Translations under genes and position numbers: made by a program
Notes under the pieces: generated by a model
Database searches by the model: none
Told to the model about the DNA's origin: nothing
Seen by the model: the letters and a program-made list of their open reading frames with translations, nothing else
Source of the DNA: AV80 sp035536995
Lineage (GTDB): Bacteria > Verrucomicrobiota > Verrucomicrobiia > Chthoniobacterales > UBA10450
DNA: 64,000 nucleotides
Reading direction: 5' to 3'
Assembly: GCA_035536995.1 (NCBI GenBank)
Contig: DATLNB010000079.1
Location: 1 to 64,000, forward strand
Part shown: positions 24,251-31,791 of the stretch, in pieces
How the letters are laid out: each line of letters starts with the position of its first letter
Numbering within the stretch: position 1 is the first letter of the stretch

Positions 24251-24649
24251 ATGCACGCGCGTTTCGTTGCTGCTCTCCTGAGCGTCATTGTTGGAGCATC
24301 GACGGCAATTGCCGCGTTGCCGCCGCGGAACTTAGACGACGCTCACCGCGACTTGGAGCGCTGGTTGGGCGCGACAGGGATTCAGCACGCGAAGAAAGCG
24401 CGCTCCGAACAAGACTTCATGTTTCGCGTCATCGGCTTGGAGGGCGCTGTTTCGCTGACGAATCGCTGGCATCTCTGGGACCAGTCGCCTCTCGCGCGAT
24501 ACTTCAAAAGATTGGGTGTTAGAGAGCCGCATGACATGGTCGGCGTGGTTACCGGCACCTACTGGTGCAAAGTCCAGGGCCGACCCGTGCGTCTCCGCGA
24601 GCACGCCGCGTATTGGCGCGAAGCGGAGGCAAAAAACCGTTTTCGATGA
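24251..24649 (+). CDS. Cassette 11: exported DUF6794-like protein
   Basis: A 132-residue protein with a signal peptide (MHARFVAALLSVIVGASTAIAA). The mature part (LDDAHRDLERWLGATG, FRVIGLEGAVSLTNRWHLWD, SPLARYFKRLGVREPHDMVGVV) follows the pattern of DUF6794-type domains: Trp-x-Leu-Trp, then Ser-x-Leu-x-x-Tyr-Phe, then Asp-Asp/His-Asp-Met. Function unknown. ATG three bases after the GTTGGAT core. Confidence 0.7.
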   Translation: MHARFVAALLSVIVGASTAIAALPPRNLDDAHRDLERWLGATGIQHAKKARSEQDFMFRVIGLEGAVSLTNRWHLWDQSPLARYFKRLGVREPHDMVGVVTGTYWCKVQGRPVRLREHAAYWREAEAKNRFR

Positions 24650-24661
24650 AGTCACCGATAC

Positions 24662-24774
24662 ATCTAATCGGGCGATGGAGCGAACGACTGGGAGCCCTGA
24701 AGAATTCTAAAGGTGAAATTAGAAAGTAGAAAACAGAAGCTTGAGCGCCCTTCCGCCAGCCGTTGCCGTTGACA
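24662..24774 (+). repeat. attC site 11, degenerate
   Basis: ATCTAAT core and GGGCGATGGAGCGAACGACT arm, inner GGTGAAATTAGAAAGTAGAA as in site 4, then CCGCCAGCCGTTGCC and a poor right core GTTGACA. The stretch from here to 24852 holds no gene. Confidence 0.7.
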
Positions 24775-24852
24775 TCATGGCCCGCGCGCCATCCATAGGT
24801 CGGAGGCTCTAACCCTTGCACTGTGATGGAAGCTTCGATAGGGTCGCCACCA

Positions 24853-25239
24853 ATGAACCTGAGACTTCTTGTCGTCGCCCTCCTATTCGGCTTCGCAACT
24901 ATCGCATGTGCTAAAGAAAAGGTTAGGGTTACACCTAACGATGTCCATGCCATCCGATCAGATATTCAGAGCATCACGACGCACTTGAAGATGTATGAAT
25001 CGCTGAATGGTTTTTTTCCCAGCCAGCAGCAAGGTTTGCAAGCCTTGGTTTCCGAACCCACATCCTCGCCGAAGCCGGCCCGATGGTCTGCTCTCCTTAA
25101 AGAGATTCCGAAAGACCCATGGGGCACTGAATACGTGTATAAGGCTACTGGCACGAGTTGTGAGGTTTTTTCGGCTGGGCCTGACAAGGTGCCGAACAAC
25201 GAGGACGACGTTAGGAAAGACACCACCGTTTTTCGTTGA
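24853..25239 (+). CDS. GspG-like periplasmic lipoprotein
   Basis: A 128-residue protein whose mature part is the C-terminal domain of type II secretion major pseudopilins: ITTHLKMYESLNGFFPSQQQGLQALV, then KEIPKDPWGTEYVYKATG and the Asp-rich FSAGPDKVPNNEDD that binds calcium in GspG. Instead of a prepilin peptide it has a signal ending in FATIAC, so it is probably a lipoprotein and cannot polymerise as a pilin. It lies in the degenerate right part of the integron. The ATG at 24853 begins the signal. Confidence 0.78.
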   Translation: MNLRLLVVALLFGFATIACAKEKVRVTPNDVHAIRSDIQSITTHLKMYESLNGFFPSQQQGLQALVSEPTSSPKPARWSALLKEIPKDPWGTEYVYKATGTSCEVFSAGPDKVPNNEDDVRKDTTVFR

Positions 25240-25380
25240 ACTCGGAACCAAGGCTTCAACTACTGACCGTCCCGAATGCCTGTGGCGTGAGCGCTTTTTC
25301 TTCTTGAGGTGGTCCGTCAGACAGTTTTGCGTCTAAATGATTTCCACGGCAATCACACTCCAAAACAGAAACCACCAACC

Positions 25381-25761
25381 ATGAAATCTCTGCTGATCGT
25401 TCTCACCATTTGTGCGACTATTTTTGCCACGGCGCTGCCTTCTTCCGCTGCGACAGCATCGTCTGCTGAGGCTGCCTGGGCCCCCTATTTCGGCTCGCTG
25501 AAAACCGCCGTAGCCAAACATGATAAGGCGACGTTAAAAGCACTGATCGCGAGTCGGATCGACTACGAAGATGGCACGGTGTCGGCCGCCCGGTTTATTG
25601 AAGATTTTGGGAGCGAGGGCGAGCGCTTGTCGAAGGCTCTCAAAACCGGGAGTGTCTCCGGGAGCGGCCCGAAGCGACTTCTGCAATCGGAGGTGGCGGA
25701 AATCGAATTCATCTTCGCAAAAGGGAAATGGTATTTGAAGAGCTATAACGTCGGCGGTTAG
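25381..25761 (+). CDS. Small exported protein of unknown function
   Basis: A 126-residue protein with a signal peptide (MKSLLIVLTICATIFATALPSSA). The mature part (WAPYFGSLKTAVAKHDKATLKALIASRI, then VAEIEFIFAKGKWYLKSYNVGG) resembles the first helix and last strand of small NTF2-like exported proteins. The spacer before it (25240-25380) has no recognisable attC, so it may be an older, fixed cassette or a native gene. Confidence 0.75.
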   Translation: MKSLLIVLTICATIFATALPSSAATASSAEAAWAPYFGSLKTAVAKHDKATLKALIASRIDYEDGTVSAARFIEDFGSEGERLSKALKTGSVSGSGPKRLLQSEVAEIEFIFAKGKWYLKSYNVGG

Positions 25762-25940
25762 TTGTGCAGCGGGAGAAGTGGGGTCGGGCAATCGCTGTAA
25801 AGAGGCGCCGAAGCAACCGGTGACCTGACCCGCGACTTCAAGCGGATGGGAGGGTGCGAAGCGAGCCGGCGGACCGCGCCGGGATGGTTGATTCCTAGCT
25901 CCCCCCTCACGCGCTGCCCGTGCGGCTTTTCTCGTTAGAT
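25762..25940 (+). repeat. Degenerate last integron junction
   Basis: GTTAGAT at 25934 directly follows CTTTTCTC, like the right end of the other attC sites, but the left core and arms are not recognisable in the preceding ~170 bp. GCGAGCCGGCGGACCGCGCC is the only GC-rich palindrome-like stretch. It probably marks a decayed attC. Confidence 0.55.
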
Positions 25941-25976
25941 GCTTGTAATTTTAGAAGCGGTCCACATGCTCAGGAC

Positions 25977-26408
25977 ATGGAACCGACTTCGACGAAGAAA
26001 AGCCGTTGGCTCTGGATTCTTCCAGCTGCGCTCGCGGTTTTGATCCTCAATGTATTAATCCACATTCTCTACATGGTGGTTTACAGCTACCTGATTAATC
26101 CCGGGCACGACATGGCGTATTATGAAGCACACGCGAAGTTCAGTGCGCCGTATTCGAGCATCGTCTTCGGGATGCCGTTGATGTTTTTTGTCTGCCGCTG
26201 GGTAGCCAGGAAGTTCGCTCCGGAATCCAGCATGACCGCGGCGCTCCTAGTTTGGGTGGTGTATTTCCTGATTGATATAACTGCCCTCCTGTCTGCGGGA
26301 GAGCTCGGCAAACTGGCGTTGCTATTTGCGATCTCATTCGCGACCAAGTTTGCGGCAGCCTATTTCGGCGGGCTGGCTGCCCGGAAACAGCTGGTTAAAC
26401 CGGCGTGA
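25977..26408 (+). CDS. Small membrane protein at the end of the array
   Basis: A 143-residue protein with four hydrophobic segments (LWILPAALAVLILNVLIHILYMVVYSYLI, SIVFGMPLMFFVCRWVA, AALLVWVVYFLIDITALL and LALLFAISFATKFAAAYFGG). Family not recognised. The ATG at 25977 starts 36 bases after the last GTTAGAT, consistent with the last cassette of the array. Confidence 0.75.
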   Translation: MEPTSTKKSRWLWILPAALAVLILNVLIHILYMVVYSYLINPGHDMAYYEAHAKFSAPYSSIVFGMPLMFFVCRWVARKFAPESSMTAALLVWVVYFLIDITALLSAGELGKLALLFAISFATKFAAAYFGGLAARKQLVKPA

Positions 26409-26451
26409 GAGAGTTACCGGGCCGCGGTCGAGCGTGCAGCGCTTCAGCGAC

Positions 26452-26910
26452 CTACTGCATCAGACCCATGATGGCGACGAACGCCGCCAGAATTAACAAC
26501 AGCGGCCCGAGGATCAGAAAGATGGTATTGCTCGGGCCGGTCCTCCGTTCCAGGACTGCCTGCTGCGGCTGGTGCGGATTGTAAAACACCTCGACTTCCG
26601 CACCTTCCCGATAGCGATCGACCACCGCCTGTGGCTTGCCACTGCTGTTGGAGCGCGCATTGCCAAAGAACACGTTCTCACCGGTGTAGGCCTGCCCGTT
26701 GACTGCGAATGTGTAAGTCACCTGGGGTTTGTACCATGGCTTCGACCGCGTGCCGCCCGCCATGAGCTGTGACGACGTGATCTTGCCGGGCGTCGATGGC
26801 CAGAGCTGGCTCGCACGAGCCGCGCTCAAGCTGCGCAGCCCGAGGAAAAGAAACAGTCCGCCGACCAGCGCGAACACGCCCGTGACGCCGAGAACGACTG
26901 CTGGATCCAT
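26452..26910 (-). CDS. DUF3592 membrane protein
   Basis: A 152-residue protein with an N-terminal helix (VVLGVTGVFALVGGLFLFLGL), a central beta domain (WPSTPGKITSSQL, YKPQVTYTFAVNGQAYTGENVFFG, VDRYREGAEVEVFYNPHQPQQAVLE) and a C-terminal helix (IFLILGPLLLILAAFVAIM). The YNPHQPQQAVLE motif is diagnostic for DUF3592. Function unknown. ATG at 26910 is preferred to a TTG 15 bases upstream. Confidence 0.9.
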   Translation of the reverse strand: MDPAVVLGVTGVFALVGGLFLFLGLRSLSAARASQLWPSTPGKITSSQLMAGGTRSKPWYKPQVTYTFAVNGQAYTGENVFFGNARSNSSGKPQAVVDRYREGAEVEVFYNPHQPQQAVLERRTGPSNTIFLILGPLLLILAAFVAIMGLMQ

Positions 26911-27043
26911 GCGCTCTTGTCCCAAATCGCGCGGCGCCCGTCAATGACACGCTGGAAGGTTGATGATGGGTTTCCGGCCCCGCGGGTGGGGCCGTGGGGC
27001 GTTGGTTGCAAGGCATGAAATCACGCTGTACGGCGCTTGCGGG

Positions 27044-27122
27044 GGAGGGATCCCTGCCGTGGCGTCCGAACGTGTTCCGTGTCCGCGCATCCATCTCGGG
27101 GACGGACAGCGCCCGTCCCTCC
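27044..27122. repeat. REP inverted pair (GGAG heads)
   Basis: GGAG head at 27044 followed by GGATCCCTGCCGTGGCGTCC, then an inverted partner GGACGGACAGCGCCCGTCCCTCC-like at 27100-27122. Same family as the pair at 10405-10484. The spacer 26926-27276 contains nothing else recognisable. Confidence 0.7.
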
Positions 27123-27276
27123 AAAGCTACGCCGCATCACCAAATCACACTGAAGGACGCGGACCGCCTTTAGGACAGAGCATCCGAACGTTATTTCTCG
27201 CTGGCGCGGTCGTTGGCTTTAAGACTAGGTTGGAGTACAGAAGCGTTCCCGCCGAACAATCACACTTTAAGATTAG

Positions 27277-27663
27277 ATGAAACGAGTCACTGGTATCGGC
27301 GGGATCTTCTTCAAGGCAAAAGATGCAGCTGCGTTGCAGGCTTGGTATAAGCGTCACCTCGGCATCGATGTCCAGGAGTGGGGCGGGACGGCGTTTACCT
27401 GGGCGGACGGGGATGGCAAGCCCACGGGCGGCACGACGGTCTGGTCTATCGGCCCGGACGACGGAGACCAGTTTGCCCCGAGCAGCGCCTCGTTCATGGT
27501 CAACTATCGGGTTGAAGACCTTTACGCTCTGGTCGCGGCGCTGAAGGAGGAAGGCTGCAACGTCCTCGAGAAGATCGACGACTCCGAGTATGGCAAGTTT
27601 GCCTGGGTGATCGATCCTGAGGGGAACAAGGTGGAGTTGTGGCAACCACCGGCGGGGCAGTGA
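27277..27663 (+). CDS. VOC-family protein (glyoxalase-like)
   Basis: A 128-residue VOC protein: IGGIFFKAKDAAALQAWYKRHLGID in the first half, FMVNYRVEDLYALVAALKEEGCNVLEKI and GKFAWVIDPEGNKVELWQPP in the second, with the family Glu in VELW. The usual first His is replaced (GIFF), so a bleomycin-resistance-like or metal-free member is possible. Unrelated in detail to the VOC gene at 7851. Substrate unknown. Confidence 0.87.
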   Translation: MKRVTGIGGIFFKAKDAAALQAWYKRHLGIDVQEWGGTAFTWADGDGKPTGGTTVWSIGPDDGDQFAPSSASFMVNYRVEDLYALVAALKEEGCNVLEKIDDSEYGKFAWVIDPEGNKVELWQPPAGQ

Positions 27664-27772
27664 CGGCTGCGCCGGAAGTAGGAAGTAGGAAGTAGGACGT
27701 TGTCGCGACGGCGCGCAGTCGCCGTCTACGGATGACGGCTTTGTCCCCGGAGTCGACTCGTCTGTTGTCATG

Positions 27773-27873
27773 TTGAGCGAAACGAGCCATCTCTGACTAT
27801 TTCGGGGCACCCAGCACGCGGAAATGATCAGAGATTCTTCGCCGTCTTCGCGGCTCAGAATGACAGGATGGTA
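27773..27873. repeat. Dispersed ATCTCTGA/TCAGAGAT inverted repeat, copy 1
   Basis: GTTGAGCGAAACGAGCCATC then TCTGACTATTT in the left half and AAATGATCAGAGATTCTTCG then CTCAGAATGACA in the right half. A copy in the same arrangement lies at 59958-60045. The remaining part of the 27664-27934 spacer shows no gene. Confidence 0.75.
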
Positions 27874-27934
27874 AAGAGCCGGCCGGCCGCGAACGTTGAC
27901 ATCGTGCCCGGGTTGCGCCCTCTTCGATACGGAA

Positions 27935-28540
27935 ATGGAAACGCTGGATAATCTTTTCGAAAATAATCGCAAGTGGTCGGAGGGAATTCGCCGGGTGGAG
28001 CCGGATTTCTTCCACGAGCTCGCCCGACAACAGGCGCCAAAATACCTGTGGATCGGATGCTCGGACAGCCGCGTCCCGGCGAACCAGATCGTCGGGCTCG
28101 CGCCGGGCGAACTATTCGTCCATCGCAACGTGGCGAACCTCGTCATCCATACCGACCTCAACTGCCTGTCGGTACTCCAGTTCGCAGTGGATATCCTGAA
28201 GGTCCGGCACATCATCGTCTGCGGGCATTACGGATGCAGCGGGGTGGGGGCAGCGCTTCGGAAGGAACGTCTGGGCCTGAGCGATAACTGGCTGCGCCAT
28301 GTCCAGGACGTGCAGGAAAAACACGGAGACAGTCTGGCCAAATTTCCCGAGCCGGACATGGCGGATCGGCTCTGCGAATTGAACGTGATCGAGCAGGTGA
28401 ACAACGTGTGCCGCACGACTATCGCGCGGGACGCGTGGGCTCGCGGCCAGGAGCTCGCCGTGCACGGTTGGATTTACGGATTGCAGGGAGGGTTGTTGCG
28501 GGATTTGGAAGTGACGGTGACCGGAATCGGGAACGGGTAA
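27935..28540 (+). CDS. can: Beta-carbonic anhydrase
   Basis: A 201-residue beta-class carbonic anhydrase that interconverts CO2 and bicarbonate in the cytoplasm. Zinc ligands and partner residues are in LWIGCSDSRVPANQI (Cys, Asp/Arg dyad) and VCGHYGCSGV (His, Cys). Length and the end HGWIYGLQGGLLRDLEV fit the Can/CynT type. The ATG at 27935 is used, since METLDNLFENNRKW is the conserved N-terminus. Confidence 0.95.
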   Translation: METLDNLFENNRKWSEGIRRVEPDFFHELARQQAPKYLWIGCSDSRVPANQIVGLAPGELFVHRNVANLVIHTDLNCLSVLQFAVDILKVRHIIVCGHYGCSGVGAALRKERLGLSDNWLRHVQDVQEKHGDSLAKFPEPDMADRLCELNVIEQVNNVCRTTIARDAWARGQELAVHGWIYGLQGGLLRDLEVTVTGIGNG

Positions 28541-28752
28541 GATTCTGAAAATTCGAACGTCGAAGCCCGAAATCCGAGACAATTTTCGAATGAGCGCACC
28601 GGAGAGAAATGCCCGAAACTCCTCGGGCAGCGGCGGTTGATCGATCCCGGCGACGAATTTCCCGGGCTTGTTTACGATTTCGAATTTCGAGATTCGAATT
28701 TTTAGAAAATAGTGGGCAGCGCGGAACCGCCGCGATACTATCGCGGGCGCGG

Positions 28753-30546
28753 ATGAGCCAGCTCGATCAGCTCCAACCAGAACCGGGCGCGGAAAATCGC
28801 GACGGTACTCGCGGCATTCTTAGCCCGGAGCTCCGGCGACAGTTCGAAACCCTCCGGAGCCTGCTCCAGCGCGCGCTCTGGCTGGCCGAACGTTGCGCTG
28901 ACGTCGAGGCGACCCAGATTCTCCGTTCGCGCCTGACGAATCTTCAATCCGCGGCGCTGCTCGTCATCGTGGGCGAAGTCAAGGCGGGCAAGAGCAGCTT
29001 CATCAACGCGCTTCTCCGCGAGGACGTCTGTGAAGTGGCGCCGGGGCCGTGTACCGTGCGGATCCAGGAGCTTGTTTACGGTCCGGAACGGCGAGTCGAG
29101 GCGCTGGGCGAATCCTGGCAGCGGATCGCGCTCCCGAAAGAAGTACTGCGCGAGATCACAATGGTCGATACGCCGGGAACGAACTCGATCGTGAAAGACC
29201 ACCAGACGATTACCGAGAACTACATTCCGCAGAGCGACCTCGTCGTTTTCGTGTTTTCCGCGGTCAACCCCCACACGAAGTCGGCCTGGGAACTTCTGAC
29301 CCTGATCAACAAGCAGTGGCACCGGAAAGTCGTCTTCGTTCTCCAGCAATCGGATCGCGCGACCCAGAAAGAACTTACGACGAATCTCGAGCACGTCCGG
29401 CAATACGCGCGGGACCGGCAGGTCGATAGCCCGAGCGTGTTCATCCTCTCGGCCAAACGGGAGATGGAAGGCATCCCGGAAAATGCGTTCGCGGAGTTCC
29501 GGAACTTTCTCCAGAACACGATCGCCTGCGGAGAATCGTGGCGGATGAAGGTGGAGCAATCCTACCAGACCATCCGCTCCGTGATGACCCGGCTGCTGGC
29601 GCATTTGCGGACCGAGAAAACAGCGGTGGACGACGAACGGGCGTTTTATCAGGGACTGCTTTGCCAGGTCGATGTCCGCGAGGAGAAGGCGAGGGGACTC
29701 AAGGTGCTGATCGTGGACAAGCTGGCCGCGACCTACGACAGCCTGGCGCGCCAATCGGAAGACGAGTTCGCGCGCGGACTGCGGGTCGGGAAATTATTTC
29801 GACGCGCGCTTCCCTTCCTGCGCGATCGCGATACCGAAGCGTGGCTGCGGGATTTGAAATCGGGTTTCGAAAAATCAGCCCGAAAAGAAATCAAAGCGGA
29901 GGCCGCCCAGGTCTCGATGGATCTTTTCAACGAGATGCGGATGATGATGGAGGAGTTGAACCACAGTATTGCGCGCCGGCAGGAACGCATCCGGGCCGAC
30001 GTGACTTTCCCGAAAGCGGCGGACCAGATCGGGACGCTGCAAGGGTTGCAGAAGAAGATGGAAGGGATCCGGATCGACGAGAATATCCTTCGCGGCAAGG
30101 TGGAAGAAACGCGGGACGTTCGGAAGCTGGCGGTGGCCGGCAGCCTCCTTGCAGCGCTCGGGGCGGTGATCGCGGCGTTGTCACCGATCCTTTGGCTCGA
30201 TGTGACCGGCGGAGTTTTTCTTGGCACCGGCATTTTCCTGATCGCCGTTGGATTGTTTTGGCGGCGGAACACCGTGATGAAGGATTTCAAGGAGCGCCTG
30301 GGCGATTCGCAACAGCATTTCCGGGACAGGCTCGAGACGGAGTTTGGCGAAATATTCGACGGACTATTTTATGAAGTTCGCCAGGCACTGACTGAATCGC
30401 TTTTCCGGCTTGATCTGCAGGCGTCGTTCAATGCGCCGCTGCTCGAAGAGACATTCCAGATTGGCGAAGCGGCCTCCGACATGGTGATCGTGTCCCAGCG
30501 GATGCGGATAACGCAATCGCCGGAACAGCCATCGGTGGCTGCGTAG
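28753..30546 (+). CDS. Bacterial dynamin-like GTPase
   Basis: A 597-residue dynamin-superfamily protein. The GTPase domain has P-loop GEVKAGKSSFINALL (about residue 74), switch Thr in PCTVRIQE, and G3 DTPGTN; the G4 position is atypical (LQQSDR instead of N/T-K-x-D). A helical stalk follows, and near the C-terminus two adjacent hydrophobic stretches (GSLLAALGAVIAALSPILWL and GGVFLGTGIFLIAVGLFW) form a membrane paddle or hairpin. Such proteins remodel or repair the inner membrane. The ATG at 28753 follows ~210 bp of repeat-rich non-coding DNA. Confidence 0.88.
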   Translation: MSQLDQLQPEPGAENRDGTRGILSPELRRQFETLRSLLQRALWLAERCADVEATQILRSRLTNLQSAALLVIVGEVKAGKSSFINALLREDVCEVAPGPCTVRIQELVYGPERRVEALGESWQRIALPKEVLREITMVDTPGTNSIVKDHQTITENYIPQSDLVVFVFSAVNPHTKSAWELLTLINKQWHRKVVFVLQQSDRATQKELTTNLEHVRQYARDRQVDSPSVFILSAKREMEGIPENAFAEFRNFLQNTIACGESWRMKVEQSYQTIRSVMTRLLAHLRTEKTAVDDERAFYQGLLCQVDVREEKARGLKVLIVDKLAATYDSLARQSEDEFARGLRVGKLFRRALPFLRDRDTEAWLRDLKSGFEKSARKEIKAEAAQVSMDLFNEMRMMMEELNHSIARRQERIRADVTFPKAADQIGTLQGLQKKMEGIRIDENILRGKVEETRDVRKLAVAGSLLAALGAVIAALSPILWLDVTGGVFLGTGIFLIAVGLFWRRNTVMKDFKERLGDSQQHFRDRLETEFGEIFDGLFYEVRQALTESLFRLDLQASFNAPLLEETFQIGEAASDMVIVSQRMRITQSPEQPSVAA

Positions 30547-30672
30547 CGGCTAGTCCAAGGAGCTAATGGAGGGATGGCCGCTGGCCGTCCCTGGACGGTG
30601 GTTCGCGCTTACTGAACGCGTTTGGACGCCCGGCGGGCCTCCCTCCAACCCAGCGAAGGTGGAATCTTGAGA

Positions 30673-31734
30673 TTAACGCACCCGCGACCATTCGGCGATG
30701 GTGCGCTGAAGCAGGGCGAGACGTTCCGATCGGTTCCTGAGGTTTGCCTGCAAATCTCGTTCGACCTCCATACGCAAATCGCCTCTCGCGCCGGCGCGGG
30801 CAAAGTCCCATGCGTCCTCGCGGCGGGCCTGGCGGAGGCTGTCTTCAAGGGCGAACAGGGCGCGCTCCAACTCGACCAGCAGCGCCCGCATCTGCGAAAC
30901 GCTCGTCTCGTCGCTGAATCGGTCCGACGCGATGTCGCTGAGCGCGAGGAGAATTTCCAGGTGCGCGATGTCGGTCGCCGCGTACGCCTCCTGCACTTCA
31001 TGCCAGAGCGCGGATGCCGCCGCGCTTCCGTCAGCCCGGAGGTCGGGATGGAGCCGGCGAACAAGGAGCCGGTAGAGTTCTTTCACCCGCGGATCGGCTG
31101 GCGGAGTCGCCGGTGCGTCTTCCGTGGTTTTCCTGCGTTCCGCCTCCCTTCGCCGGAAATTGTCGCTCGGCGGCAGCTCCGGCGGACGCGCCCGGAACAT
31201 GTGGGACTTGAACGCTTCGAAGGTGGTCGAGTAAGCCTGGTCGTCCAGCTTGTCCGGATCTGTTCCAATAAATTTGCGGACCCAATCCTGGAACAACGCT
31301 TCCTGTTCGAATTCACTGAGCTTCCGTTCTTCGCCGACCGCGGACCTTGCACGCGGTTTCGGGTTTTCGGGGGCGGCGGTGCCGTTTTGCCGGCGGAACA
31401 TGACACGCTGATAGGCGGTGGCCGGATCATAGAACCCGCGGCGCATCTCCATTTCGACCTCATGAACGAGCGTTTCAAGATCGCGAATGCTCTGCTCCAT
31501 CCCCCGGAGCTCGCTAAGGAGGGGACCGAACTCGCGGGCTCGCCACCGTATGAAGCTGGGTTTGTCTTCGCGCTCAAACTGGTTCCAGGCGCGGCGCAGC
31601 TCCTCAAGGCGACCCATTGCCTCCGCGCACTCGGCGCCGGCGGCACGTCGCACCGGCTGTTGATCGATCAGCACGACGTCTTGCGCCGTTCGCGAGCGCG
31701 CCGTTCTTCCGCCGATTCTCGTCTTGCCCGACAT
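30673..31734 (-). CDS. J-domain-like protein
   Basis: A 353-residue soluble protein. Near residue 220 the sequence KELYRLLVRRLHPDLRADGS, followed by a helix AASALWHEVQEAYAATD, matches helices II and III of a J domain with the HPD motif that stimulates Hsp70. The N-terminal half is helical and charged (ELRRAWNQFEREDKPSFIRW, LETLVHEVEMEMRRGFYDP) and the C-terminus is a long coiled-coil-like helix. Convergent to the dynamin-like gene, ends 126 bp apart, with a REP-like GGAG hairpin in between. A partner Hsp70 is not visible in the window. Confidence 0.75.
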   Translation of the reverse strand: MSGKTRIGGRTARSRTAQDVVLIDQQPVRRAAGAECAEAMGRLEELRRAWNQFEREDKPSFIRWRAREFGPLLSELRGMEQSIRDLETLVHEVEMEMRRGFYDPATAYQRVMFRRQNGTAAPENPKPRARSAVGEERKLSEFEQEALFQDWVRKFIGTDPDKLDDQAYSTTFEAFKSHMFRARPPELPPSDNFRRREAERRKTTEDAPATPPADPRVKELYRLLVRRLHPDLRADGSAAASALWHEVQEAYAATDIAHLEILLALSDIASDRFSDETSVSQMRALLVELERALFALEDSLRQARREDAWDFARAGARGDLRMEVERDLQANLRNRSERLALLQRTIAEWSRVR

Positions 31735-31791
31735 CCCCGGAATTTACCCAGTGACGCCCGCCTGGGAAGGACCCCCCCGGCGATAGATCCG

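Larger units (their letters stand above)
18312..25940 (+). mobile_element. Chromosomal integron: intI remnant plus cassette array
   Basis: The element consists of a truncated integron integrase, a GTTAGGC junction directly after it, and about a dozen cassettes whose 3' ends carry attC sites. Complete attCs begin with RYYTAAC followed by (A)GCGATGGAGCGAACGGC and end with GCCGTCGCTC...GTTRRRY. The bottom-strand hairpins have one extra unpaired A in the left arm (GAGCGAACGGC against GCCGTCGCTC), as expected for extrahelical bases of attC. Integrase remnant and cassettes run in the same direction, unlike class 1-3 integrons but as in some environmental chromosomal integrons. The right end is degenerate; a last core site is at 25934. 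Confidence 0.93.
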
